DNA of 64,000 nt from Planctomycetota bacterium (GTDB lineage: Bacteria > Planctomycetota > UBA8742 > UBA2392), in contig JADLFN010000055.1 in assembly GCA_020845475.1 (NCBI GenBank), forward strand, positions 1 to 64,000, in the 5' to 3' direction. Every line of letters starts with the position of its first letter. Position 1 is the stretch's first letter. Below, piece by piece: positions 7,217 to 14,288 of this stretch. The notes under the pieces are model-generated. The model was not told where the DNA came from and made no database searches. It saw only the letters and a program-made list of their open reading frames with translations. The translations under genes and the position numbers were made by a program.

Positions 7217-8677
7217 TTAGAAGAAGTACGTGTAGCCGACGATCAGCGACAGTGAGAAGTAGGACTGATCGACCTTGCCCGTGCCGCCAATGAGCCCCTT
7301 TTGCTCGCTTACGTTATTGAAGCTGACGGGCTGGGCAAACTTCCCGCCGCCGATCGTGAGCTGAAGGCCAGCGGAAAACTCGCTGCGGCCCGTTTGGATC
7401 ACCAGGCCTGTTGCAACGTGGTATAGATTCCAGCCTGTGGAGCCGATCTCAAAGCCGTCGCCGTCGATTTCCTGTTTCACCGTGAAATCGGTTCGGAAGC
7501 TCAGGATGCCGGAAACGCTTTCTGTGAACTTCTGCTGGATGGCCGAAGCCACGTTCAGCGCGCCACGGCGCTGGTCCACCACCTGGAAGACTTTGCGGCT
7601 ATCGTAATCAATGGGAATGCCAATGACGGCGTTGTTGGAATTCGGGCGCATCACGGCGTATTGGCCCACGGGCAAGAACCACTCCACGCTCAGGCTCAGC
7701 CGCGTGTAGGTGGGGGCCGTGTACTCAACGCCCCAGGCGAGTGAAAGCGGCGAACGGAACTGCGCGCCGAGATTCTCCTGGCGGTCGTCAATGGCGAAGG
7801 ACTCACCGTTGTTGTCGCCATCAGTGTCAAGGTCGATGATCGTGTTGTTGCCGGCCACGGTGCCGCTGCCGAACAGATTGATGCTGGGCGTCGTCAGTGT
7901 GAAGCCCGCCTTCAGCCAGCCCACGTCAAAGGCGATGCCCAGCTTCCAGAGCGTGCGCACGCTGTAGTAATTGAGGTTGATGATGTTGTCTGCGCCGTAG
8001 AGCGTGCCGGGAGCACCCACCGCGCGGGTGGTGACCTGAAAGCCGACGTCTTCAAGCCGCACGCAGCCATAGTGCGTTACGCCAAAAGACAGGTAGCGGT
8101 GGAAACGGCAAGCATAAGTCAGGCCCGCCCAGTGTTCCTGCAGGCTGATATCGATGTTGAGCTGGCCGCGGTAGTCTTCCTCGCCGGGAGAGCGTGTATC
8201 GGCGATGATGTTTTCGCGCGCTTTGCGGCGCGCGCTGCCCGAAGCGCTCCAGTATTGGCGCGAAATGATGTTGAAGCCAAAAGCGTGTCGCGGCGCGCCC
8301 TCAAAAAGAAAAATGCCCGAAGCCAGCAGCGGCACGATGCGCACCTGCGTGGAATTGATGTCGTTGCTCTGGCCGGCGCCGTCAGGAATCGAGAGCACGT
8401 CGATCTGGTAAAGGTCGGCCGTGGCCGAGATCTGCGGGTTGCTGATGAAGCCGAGCCGCCCGGGATTGTAGTAGCCCGCACCGGTATCATCGCAGCCAGC
8501 GACAACGGCGCCGCCCATCAGTCCCGAGCGCGCGCCGTATTGGTGCGTCCAGTAGTGCGTGTCCTGGGCGGAGAGCCCGCAGGCCCAGGTGAGTGCAAGC
8601 ACGAGTACCATTGCGGATTGTGGATTGCGGATAGCGGATTGAAAAACGAGCCAACAGAGCCGTGCCTTGGATTTCAT
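7217..8677 (-). CDS. Outer-membrane beta-barrel protein, OmpP1/FadL-like
   Basis: The 486-residue protein has a signal sequence ending near LTWACGLSAQ and an N-terminal region like that of FadL/OmpP1 and related barrels (ARSGLMGGAVVAGCDDTGAG and YYNPGRLGF). Alternating beta-type segments follow, and the C-terminus is VGYTYFF. A terminal Phe is the typical outer-membrane assembly signal. A FadL-like role in uptake of hydrophobic compounds is possible but unproven. The codons for SAIRNPQSA in the signal region are the A+T-rich near-heptameric repeat. Translation may begin at MKSKAR (8677), giving a charged signal N-region, or at the ATG ending at 8611, which skips the repeat. Confidence 0.75.
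   Translation of the reverse strand: MKSKARLCWLVFQSAIRNPQSAMVLVLALTWACGLSAQDTHYWTHQYGARSGLMGGAVVAGCDDTGAGYYNPGRLGFISNPQISATADLYQIDVLSIPDGAGQSNDINSTQVRIVPLLASGIFLFEGAPRHAFGFNIISRQYWSASGSARRKARENIIADTRSPGEEDYRGQLNIDISLQEHWAGLTYACRFHRYLSFGVTHYGCVRLEDVGFQVTTRAVGAPGTLYGADNIINLNYYSVRTLWKLGIAFDVGWLKAGFTLTTPSINLFGSGTVAGNNTIIDLDTDGDNNGESFAIDDRQENLGAQFRSPLSLAWGVEYTAPTYTRLSLSVEWFLPVGQYAVMRPNSNNAVIGIPIDYDSRKVFQVVDQRRGALNVASAIQQKFTESVSGILSFRTDFTVKQEIDGDGFEIGSTGWNLYHVATGLVIQTGRSEFSAGLQLTIGGGKFAQPVSFNNVSEQKGLIGGTGKVDQSYFSLSLIVGYTYFF
8612..8641. repeat. A+T-rich near-heptameric repeat (GCGGATT type) inside the OMP signal codons
   Basis: TGCGGATTG-TGGATTGCGGAT-AGCGGATTG is a degenerate array with a seven- to eight-base period, of the same type as 1992-2029. 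Read on the minus strand it encodes the AIRNPQS segment of the outer-membrane protein's N-terminus. Confidence 0.6.
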
Positions 8678-8803
8678 GTGTGTGCCCGCTTGGGAATGGA
8701 GACAGCATCAGTTTTGCGGGCTTGCTGGGCAACCGAAAACACATTGCAACACGGACGGCAGGTTTGGGAGAATCCCAACATCGCCCAATTTGGGGACCAT
8801 GAC

Positions 8804-9316
8804 ATGCGCTCGATACTCCCCCTTGTGGCTCTTGCCTGCTTTGGCTGCGCAACGCTTCCTTCGCCAGCCTCCAGGCTTGTGTACATCGACACTCCCGAAC
8901 TGCTGGAAAGTGCGGGGCAGGATCTCAGGAAGTCATTAATTCCGTCGAAGCCCCAGGCTGGCGAGCGCGATGTGTTAGTTACAGTACTGAACGGAGAATT
9001 CATGAATCCGATGTTCGTTACGGTTCGGTTGAGTGACGGCACAGGCGAGCGGACCATCTGGAACGAGAAGTCCCTGCCGCATGGATTCGCCACATTCGAA
9101 ACCAAGCCGACGCTTGAACGTCAGCTTGAGGCAGGTTGCATGGCTTGGGTGCGCGTATCTGGAACGAAGGTCAGTATTTCGGTGACGACTAAAGAGCGCG
9201 CGTTGGCGAGTCACGACTTTGAAGTCTCCAAGGAAAATGGAGAGGTTATTGGGGCGTTACTGACTTACGACGAGATTCGGTTCATGCAGAACGGAAAACC
9301 GTGCTTACGCGAGTGA
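8804..9316 (+). CDS. Hypothetical lipoprotein (170 aa)
   Basis: ATG 8804 opens a protein starting MRSILPLVALACFGCATL, a short lipoprotein signal with candidate lipobox cysteines at residues 12 and 15. The mature part has no recognised family. It contains VLVTVLNGEFMNPMFVTVRL and several beta-type stretches, consistent with a small beta-sandwich. The frame is open for another 730 bases upstream, but that part lies antisense to the outer-membrane protein and is a shadow. It converges on asd, with a hairpin between. Confidence 0.65.
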   Translation: MRSILPLVALACFGCATLPSPASRLVYIDTPELLESAGQDLRKSLIPSKPQAGERDVLVTVLNGEFMNPMFVTVRLSDGTGERTIWNEKSLPHGFATFETKPTLERQLEAGCMAWVRVSGTKVSISVTTKERALASHDFEVSKENGEVIGALLTYDEIRFMQNGKPCLRE

Positions 9317-9322
9317 AAACGC

Positions 9323-9347
9323 GCGAAGGAACTCTTCGTTCCTTCGC
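9323..9347. terminator. Bidirectional hairpin between converging genes
   Basis: GCGAAGGAAC (9323-9332) and GTTCCTTCGC (9338-9347) form a perfect 10-bp stem around TCTTC. It sits between the stop codons of the lipoprotein gene and asd. Neither side has a clear T run, so it is a probable transcript-end structure only. Confidence 0.5.
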
Positions 9348-9365
9348 TCCTTCGCGTTCAAGCAG

Positions 9366-10382
9366 TTACTTCGAAAGCAGCAACTCGCCAATCTGGATCG
9401 CGTTGAGCGCGGCTCCCTTCATGAGCTGGTCGCCGACTGCCCAGAGGCATAGGCCCTTGTTGTCCGGCACGGAGATGTCCTGGCGGATGCGGCCCACGCC
9501 AACTTCATTCTTCATCGTGCGTTCGAGCGGAATCGGGTAAATGTCCGCCTTGGGGTCATCCTGCACGACCACGCCGGGCGCTTTTGCAAGGATCTCGCGC
9601 GCTTGCTGAGGAGTAACGGGCTTTTCGAACTCAAGGTTGAGCGAAACGCTGTGCGAGCGCAGCACCGGCACGCGCACGCAGGTGGCCGTGGCGCGAAGAT
9701 TCTCATGGTGCATGATCTTCTGGCCTTCCCAGAGGAATTTCATTTCTTCCTTGGTGTAGCCGTTATCAGTGACCACATCGATGCGCGGAATCACGTTGAA
9801 GGCGATCTGCTTGGGCGCGACTTTGACCGTGAGTGGCTTGTTCGCGGCCCAATCGCGCACTTGCTGCTCAAGCTCGGCCATGGCCTGCGCGCCTGCGCCG
9901 GAAATCGCCTGGTAGCTCGACATTACAGCGCGCTTGAGGCCGAATTGCTTGTGCAGCGGGAACGTGGGCATGAGCGCGACGATCGTGGTGCAATTCGGGT
10001 TAGCGATGATGCGACGCTCGCCGTATTTGAAGGCGTCTTCGGGGTTGATCTCGGGAATGACGAGCGGGATTCCCTTCTCGTACCGAAAGGCGCTCGTGTT
10101 GTCGATGATGATCGCCCCTGCTTTGGCGGCGGCGGGAGCGAACTCTTTGGAAATGCTGCCGCCCGCGCTGAAAAACGCGTGCTCGACGCCCTTGAAAGAG
10201 TCGGCGGTGAGTTTCTCGACGGTGTATTCCTTGCCCTTGAACTTGAGCTTCTTGCCCGCGCTGCGCTCGGAGGCGAGCAGCTTCAGCGACTTGATCGGGT
10301 AATTGCGCAAGTCAAACAAACGCAGGAATTCATCGCCCACAGCGCCGGTAGCGCCGACCACACACACATTCACCGCACGCAT
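9366..10382 (-). CDS. asd: Aspartate-semialdehyde dehydrogenase
   Basis: This cytosolic NADPH enzyme reduces L-4-aspartyl phosphate to aspartate semialdehyde on the way to lysine/diaminopimelate, threonine and methionine. The 338-residue product from ATG 10382 opens with the nucleotide loop VNVCVVGATGAVGDEFL, carries the active-site cysteine in NPNCTT (about Cys131), and has SYQAISGAGA and the later VPVLRSHSVSLNLEF region. A longer frame to 10508 would translate GGGGACAGTCCCC repeats and is rejected. It is separated from the upstream minus-strand genes by a terminator at 10506-10536. Confidence 0.96.
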   Translation of the reverse strand: MRAVNVCVVGATGAVGDEFLRLFDLRNYPIKSLKLLASERSAGKKLKFKGKEYTVEKLTADSFKGVEHAFFSAGGSISKEFAPAAAKAGAIIIDNTSAFRYEKGIPLVIPEINPEDAFKYGERRIIANPNCTTIVALMPTFPLHKQFGLKRAVMSSYQAISGAGAQAMAELEQQVRDWAANKPLTVKVAPKQIAFNVIPRIDVVTDNGYTKEEMKFLWEGQKIMHHENLRATATCVRVPVLRSHSVSLNLEFEKPVTPQQAREILAKAPGVVVQDDPKADIYPIPLERTMKNEVGVGRIRQDISVPDNKGLCLWAVGDQLMKGAALNAIQIGELLLSK

Positions 10383-10393
10383 CGTTTTCTCCA

Positions 10394-10506
10394 GGGGACT
10401 GTCCCCGGCGCCCAGCGCAGAGGGACTGTACCCGTTTTTGCGCCAGGCAACCCAGGCGCGGCCATTGACCGAACTGCGGGGACAGTCCCCTGCGGGGACA
10501 GTCCCC
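10394..10506. repeat. Cluster of GGGGACAGTCCCC palindromes
   Basis: Three 13-base palindromes GGGGAC(T/A)GTCCCC stand at 10394-10406, 10478-10490 and 10494-10506, with a degraded copy near 10430-10443. The cluster lies directly upstream of the asd start codon. The two right-hand copies are separated by only three bases. Confidence 0.7.
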
Positions 10507-10536
10507 AAAACGAAAACCGCCGCGAATCCGCGGCGG
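10506..10536 (-). terminator. Rho-independent terminator (leftward)
   Basis: On the minus strand CCGCCGCG, loop GATT and CGCGGCGG (10517-10536) form a perfect 8-bp GC stem followed by TTTTCGTTTT. This is a textbook intrinsic terminator for the minus-strand genes to its right, and it insulates asd. Confidence 0.85.
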
Positions 10537-10640
10537 CCAACAGCAAGCCAACCCGCGGATCATCTCCCCGGCTTCTTCATCGACTTCTTGCTGGTGTTGG
10601 CTTTCATGTGGAAAAGCGTAGCAACGGCGCGAACCGTTGT

Positions 10641-10668
10641 GTAGGGGCGACATACATGTCGCCCCTAC
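10641..10668. repeat. 28-bp palindrome, GTAGGGGCGACAT family (copy 1)
   Basis: The arms GTAGGGGCGACAT and ATGTCGCCCCTAC flank a two-base centre (AC). It lies 12 bases after the stop codon of the minus-strand gene 10681-11304. A near-identical copy lies at 11354-11381. Confidence 0.8.
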
Positions 10669-10680
10669 ACCGGGCGCCTG

Positions 10681-11304
10681 CTATTTCTTGCGCTTCATCG
10701 GCGCGAACAATTCCTTCGTCTGGTCGCCGCCCATGAACAGGATGTCGTTGTCGCCCTTGGGGTCACGGGCGAGCATGATGTGGGCGCTTTCGAAATCGTC
10801 CTTTCCCTCGCGCAGTATGAGATGGGGGTTGCCGCGCCATGAGATCAGCGCGTAATCGAACGTCATGGTCTCATCGCCCTCGACCATCTCCAATCTGCCG
10901 CACTGGTAAATTCGGCGTACGGCTTCTCTGAAGTCGGCGGCGAAACGGTCGCCGCGGTCGTCACCTTGCAGCGAAGGCATCGCCACTTCAATTGTCGCGA
11001 GGATGCGCGTTTGGGACTCGGCGTTCTCTGTGAACGTGAGTTCGTACTTGCCGCCAAAGCTCTTGGCTTCTGGGTACATACGGCCCATCACTTCGAGGTC
11101 GAGCGTCCAAGCGCCGCGCAATTCGAGCGCGAGCAGGTTGGCGGGATCGCTGACGAGCGTTGCCTTCCCGCTTTCACCCGGCTCGGGCATCTCCTTGGCC
11201 GGGATTTCGAAATCGGCCTTCTTCTCCGCCATTGCCAGCGCAACAGTCGTCGCGAAAGCAGTCAGTACGCACACCACGAGCAGCAACGCAGTTGTACGGA
11301 ACAT
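10681..11304 (-). CDS. Secreted protein, paralogue of 11893-12468
   Basis: This 207-residue protein has a signal peptide (MFRTTALLLVVCVLTAFATT) and a soluble domain with alternating beta stretches. Its tail IMLARDPKGDNDILFMGG closely matches VMLARDAGGDNDLLFIGD of the gene at 11893-12468. Both also share an EL-GxW segment near residue 60 and end in basic RKK. The arrangement LRGAWTLDL followed by beta strands recalls small calycin-like folds, but this is only an impression. The two copies flank a GNAT gene on the same strand. Palindromes of the GTAGGGGCGACAT family lie on both sides. Confidence 0.8.
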   Translation of the reverse strand: MFRTTALLLVVCVLTAFATTVALAMAEKKADFEIPAKEMPEPGESGKATLVSDPANLLALELRGAWTLDLEVMGRMYPEAKSFGGKYELTFTENAESQTRILATIEVAMPSLQGDDRGDRFAADFREAVRRIYQCGRLEMVEGDETMTFDYALISWRGNPHLILREGKDDFESAHIMLARDPKGDNDILFMGGDQTKELFAPMKRKK

Positions 11305-11353
11305 GGTTGTCTCCAGGGGCCCCTGGGATCAGAAATTGTACGCAGCGCGCTGG

Positions 11354-11381
11354 GTAGGGGCGACATATATGTCGCCCCTAC
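11354..11381. repeat. 28-bp palindrome, GTAGGGGCGACAT family (copy 2)
   Basis: The same 13-base arms as copy 1, with centre AT, lie two bases past the stop codon of the GNAT gene on the minus strand. The two copies differ in a single central base. Confidence 0.8.
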
Positions 11382-11383
11382 GA

Positions 11384-11896
11384 TTACAGTTTCTTGGCCA
11401 GCACCACGCTGCGATAGGTCTTTCCTTCCCACTGCACGTGATCCACGATTTCGTAGCCGCGCCCGGTGTAGAAGGCGATCAAATATTCGGCGCGCTCACT
11501 GGTGTCGCCCACGCAGTAGGCGAACCCCGCGTCGCGCGCGCGGCGTTCGGCGATATCCATGAGGCGAGCACCCAGGCCCAATTTGCGCAGCGTTGGCTCC
11601 ACGGCGAGTTGTGACGCATACGCACAATCCTTGCGACCGACAACCCAGGGTGGATCGTCGCGGCCGCGCACATCGAGGTTGACCGTGCCCACTATGTTGC
11701 CCTTGAGCGTGGCTACGAAACACTCACAACCCTCGATGCGTTCGCGTGTAGTCTCTACGCTTTGATCGACGGCCGTATAATTGAAGCCCAGATCGGCCAG
11801 GCGCTTATAGGCGCGGTGCAAAAGCCCCGTGAGTTCTTCGAGCGAATCGGCGGGTGTGAGCGGGCGAATCACGATGTCAGCCAGCGTGGCCGTCAT
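11384..11896 (-). CDS. GNAT-family N-acetyltransferase
   Basis: The 170-residue protein has the GNAT fold pattern: DIVIRPLTPADSLEELTGLL at the start, a central FVATLKGNIVGTVNLDV strand pair, the acetyl-CoA region QLAVEPTLRKLGLGARLMDI (Q/R-x-x-G-x-G/A type: RKLGLGARL), and the late ERAEYLIAFYTGRGYEIV. The acceptor substrate is unknown. Its ATG overlaps the TGA of the upstream paralogue gene (ATGA at 11893-11896), so translation is coupled. Confidence 0.88.
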   Translation of the reverse strand: MTATLADIVIRPLTPADSLEELTGLLHRAYKRLADLGFNYTAVDQSVETTRERIEGCECFVATLKGNIVGTVNLDVRGRDDPPWVVGRKDCAYASQLAVEPTLRKLGLGARLMDIAERRARDAGFAYCVGDTSERAEYLIAFYTGRGYEIVDHVQWEGKTYRSVVLAKKL

Positions 11897-12468
11897 TTCT
11901 TGCGCTCGTAGGCTTTGAACGAGTTCGTGTTCGTGTCGTCGCCGATGAAAAGCAAGTCGTTGTCACCGCCGGCGTCGCGGGCGAGCATGACGTTGCAGCT
12001 TTGAAGCTGCCCGTCCATGAGCAGGATCAGGTGGGGTGTAGCCGCGCTGGCGATGAGCAGGAAATCGCTCTTGACGATGGTTTTGCCCGCATGAAGCTCG
12101 CAGGCGCCGGCGAGATAGGCGGTTTGTGCGTCGCGGCGCAGCCAATCGGCCACATCTTTGCCGGTGTTCTTTTCGAGAAAGTCGAAGTGCCTTTCGACGG
12201 CGGCAACGACGCGCTGCCGGCTTTGGGGGTCACCGCTGAAAGTGAGTTCGAAAGGTGCAGGGCGTTCTTCGTGGGTCAGGCGTGTGGTGAGGTCGCTGTG
12301 CAGTACCCAGCGGCCCATGAGTTCGCTTGCGGCGACGCACTGCGGGTCGCTTTCTATGGTCACTTTGCCCCATTCACCGAGTTTGTACTCGCGGGGGTTG
12401 AGATCGTGGGCGTTGGCGATAACGACCAGCACACAAGTAACCGCTAACGCCGCGAGGACTCGTTTCAT
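11893..12468 (-). CDS. Secreted protein, paralogue of 10681-11304
   Basis: A 191-residue protein with signal peptide MKRVLAALAVTCVLVVIANA. After cleavage it has KVTIESDPQCVAASELMGRW, which aligns with KATLVSDPANLLALELRGAW of the gene at 10681-11304, and a shared C-terminus around NVMLARDAGGDNDLLF. It is the first gene of a coupled set with the GNAT gene. No known family is recognised. The repeat of the gene on either side of an acetyltransferase suggests a local duplication. Confidence 0.8.
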   Translation of the reverse strand: MKRVLAALAVTCVLVVIANAHDLNPREYKLGEWGKVTIESDPQCVAASELMGRWVLHSDLTTRLTHEERPAPFELTFSGDPQSRQRVVAAVERHFDFLEKNTGKDVADWLRRDAQTAYLAGACELHAGKTIVKSDFLLIASAATPHLILLMDGQLQSCNVMLARDAGGDNDLLFIGDDTNTNSFKAYERKK

Positions 12469-12481
12469 GCGCCTCTCCAGT

Positions 12482-12503
12482 GCAGGGGCCCGGGGGGCCC
12501 TGC
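12482..12503. repeat. GC-rich hairpin GCAGGGGCCC type
   Basis: A short near-perfect palindrome (GCAGGG...CCCTGC) sits between the stop of the methyltransferase gene and the start of the secreted-protein gene, all on the minus strand. It resembles other extragenic palindromes in this window, for example AGGGGCCCCT near 11318. Confidence 0.4.
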
Positions 12504-12527
12504 TACTTCAGCGGCCGGAGGCTGTGG

Positions 12528-13721
12528 CTATGCCTTGATGGCCTCGATTACGTTCACCGGGCTCTGCGGGGCGGTGATGCCCGCGAGTTTGAGACCCGCG
12601 GCCTTGAACAGGTCGGCGAAGTGTTCTTCCGTGCGCTCGCAGCCGCCGGGTGTCATGGCCAGCATGTTCAAGTCCATGACGTGCGAGAAATGCGGGCCGG
12701 GCTCGTTGGGCACTATCAGTTCGCACACCAGCACGCGGCCCTCAGGATGCATCACGTTGGCGATGTTGCTCAGAATCTTCACGCAACGCTCGTCGTCCCA
12801 GTCGTGGATGATGTGTTTCAGCAGGTAGGCGTCACCGCCGTCCGGCGCGGCTTTGAAGAAATCTCCGCCAATCACGCGTACACGATCTTTGATATCGGCG
12901 AAGTGCTCGCCCGCACCCTGAACAACCTGGGGCAAGTCGTAGAGCACACCCTGCGCCTGGGGCGCATGGCGCAGCACGGTGGAAAGCAAGAAGCCGTGGC
13001 CGCCGCCAACATCGATGATGCGCTCGAAATTGCGGAAATCGTAGGCCTTGGCAATGGCACCCGCGCTCATCGCCGAGAAGTTGCTCATGGCCGCGTTAAA
13101 GACGCGGCTTTCTTCGGGATTCTCGGCGTAGTACGAAAACACATCTTTGCCCAGCGCCTTATCGGCGGCCGAGATGCCATGCATGACGGCCTCGTCAAAT
13201 CGTCCCCACGGCAGCCAGTGAGAGGGCGTGGTCATCATTTCGGCCATGTGCTTCATGGAGCCCGGCACGTCAGAACGCAGAAGCTCCGAGAGCGGCGTGA
13301 GCGCGTAGGTTCCGGGCTTGACCTCTGCGAACACGCCCAGCGAGGAGAGCGCGCGCATGAGGCGATGCAGTGTTTTCTGGTTGGCGCCGATGGCCTTGGC
13401 GAGTTCGGTGTAATAGAGCGGGCCCCTGACCAGCTTGTCAGCGATGCCCAATTCAGCGGCGGCGCAGATTGAGCGGCTGACCATGAAGCCAGTCAGCATC
13501 TGCATCAGTTGGATGGGGGGCGAAAGCTGTTGCGGCGCCTGCGCCGCAGGTCCGCTTGCCTTGCGCGGGCGCACCAAGGGAGTCTTGGGTTTGCTCGGGC
13601 GCGCTGCTTTCAAGCGGCCACGAGAAGCCGGCTTGCGCACGGCGCGACGTTTGGAGGCAGGTTTCCTTTTGGCGGGCACGGTTGGCTCCTCAGGAGACAG
13701 CCGCACGATAGAACCCGCCAA
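12528..13721 (-). CDS. SAM-dependent O-methyltransferase with basic N-terminal tail
   Basis: The catalytic part is of the hydroxyindole-/hydroxyneurosporene-type O-methyltransferase family: a winged-helix dimerisation region (SICAAAELGIADKL, YYTELAKAIGANQKTLHRLM), the SAM loop IIDVGGGHGFLL near residue 236, and the catalytic HIIHDWDDE. The first 65 or so of 397 residues are a low-complexity, histone-H1-like run rich in K, R, P and A. This is unusual for the family and may bind nucleic acid, or it may be an over-long start. A MarR regulator lies 26 bases upstream on the same strand and probably controls it. The substrate is unknown. Confidence 0.87.
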   Translation of the reverse strand: MAGSIVRLSPEEPTVPAKRKPASKRRAVRKPASRGRLKAARPSKPKTPLVRPRKASGPAAQAPQQLSPPIQLMQMLTGFMVSRSICAAAELGIADKLVRGPLYYTELAKAIGANQKTLHRLMRALSSLGVFAEVKPGTYALTPLSELLRSDVPGSMKHMAEMMTTPSHWLPWGRFDEAVMHGISAADKALGKDVFSYYAENPEESRVFNAAMSNFSAMSAGAIAKAYDFRNFERIIDVGGGHGFLLSTVLRHAPQAQGVLYDLPQVVQGAGEHFADIKDRVRVIGGDFFKAAPDGGDAYLLKHIIHDWDDERCVKILSNIANVMHPEGRVLVCELIVPNEPGPHFSHVMDLNMLAMTPGGCERTEEHFADLFKAAGLKLAGITAPQSPVNVIEAIKA

Positions 13722-13747
13722 AAGAGTGCGCCACGGCGCTTTGACTT

Positions 13748-14224
13748 CTAGGCTGCGGCGCGATCTTCCAGGGCGCTTAGACGTGCAAGCAGCGTAGTCA
13801 GCACGCGCTGCAACCCCTTGGCGTCCTTGTCGTCAACGCTTGAGAAAACGCTCTCCGCAAAACCTTCGTTGGACTCATAAAGGTGCGATAGCATTTCCGC
13901 GCCCTTGACGCTGAGCGACGCGATTCGTTCGCGGCGGTCGATGCCGCGCCTTTGCCCGATCAGTCCAAGGGCGGTGAGCTTGCGAATCGCGACCGTGACG
14001 CTAGGCAGCGTGATGCCCAGGGCCGCGCCGAGCTGGCTATGGCGCAGTGAATAATCGGGCGCGGAGTAGAGAACCTTGAGGATTTCGTAGTGCGTAGGTC
14101 CCAGATGCCAGGGCGCGAGGCGGCCTTCAAGGGCGCGGTCGTATCGCTTCGCCAGGCGCAGGAGCTGTGTGCCCAGGCGGGACTTTTCATCGGTCGAAAG
14201 ACTGAAATTACGAGGTAACGGCAT
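13748..14224 (-). CDS. MarR-family transcriptional regulator
   Basis: This 158-residue protein has the MarR winged helix: THYEILKVLYSAPDYSLRHS, the recognition helix region AALGITLPSVTVAIRKLTAL and the wing GLIGQRRGIDRRERIASLSV. A C-terminal helix forms the dimer. Family members usually repress adjacent genes and release DNA on binding small aromatic ligands. It is directly upstream of, and co-directional with, the O-methyltransferase, which makes that gene the natural target. Confidence 0.9.
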   Translation of the reverse strand: MPLPRNFSLSTDEKSRLGTQLLRLAKRYDRALEGRLAPWHLGPTHYEILKVLYSAPDYSLRHSQLGAALGITLPSVTVAIRKLTALGLIGQRRGIDRRERIASLSVKGAEMLSHLYESNEGFAESVFSSVDDKDAKGLQRVLTTLLARLSALEDRAAA

Positions 14225-14288
14225 AGGCGCCTCCTGGGCCGATGCTTTATCGTCTAAGTGTCAGCGGAACTTTAGATTGATTGCCGCG

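Noticed and set aside
8072..8803. Long in-frame upstream extension of the lipoprotein gene
   Set aside because: It lies antisense to the outer-membrane protein, and a lipoprotein signal begins at 8804.
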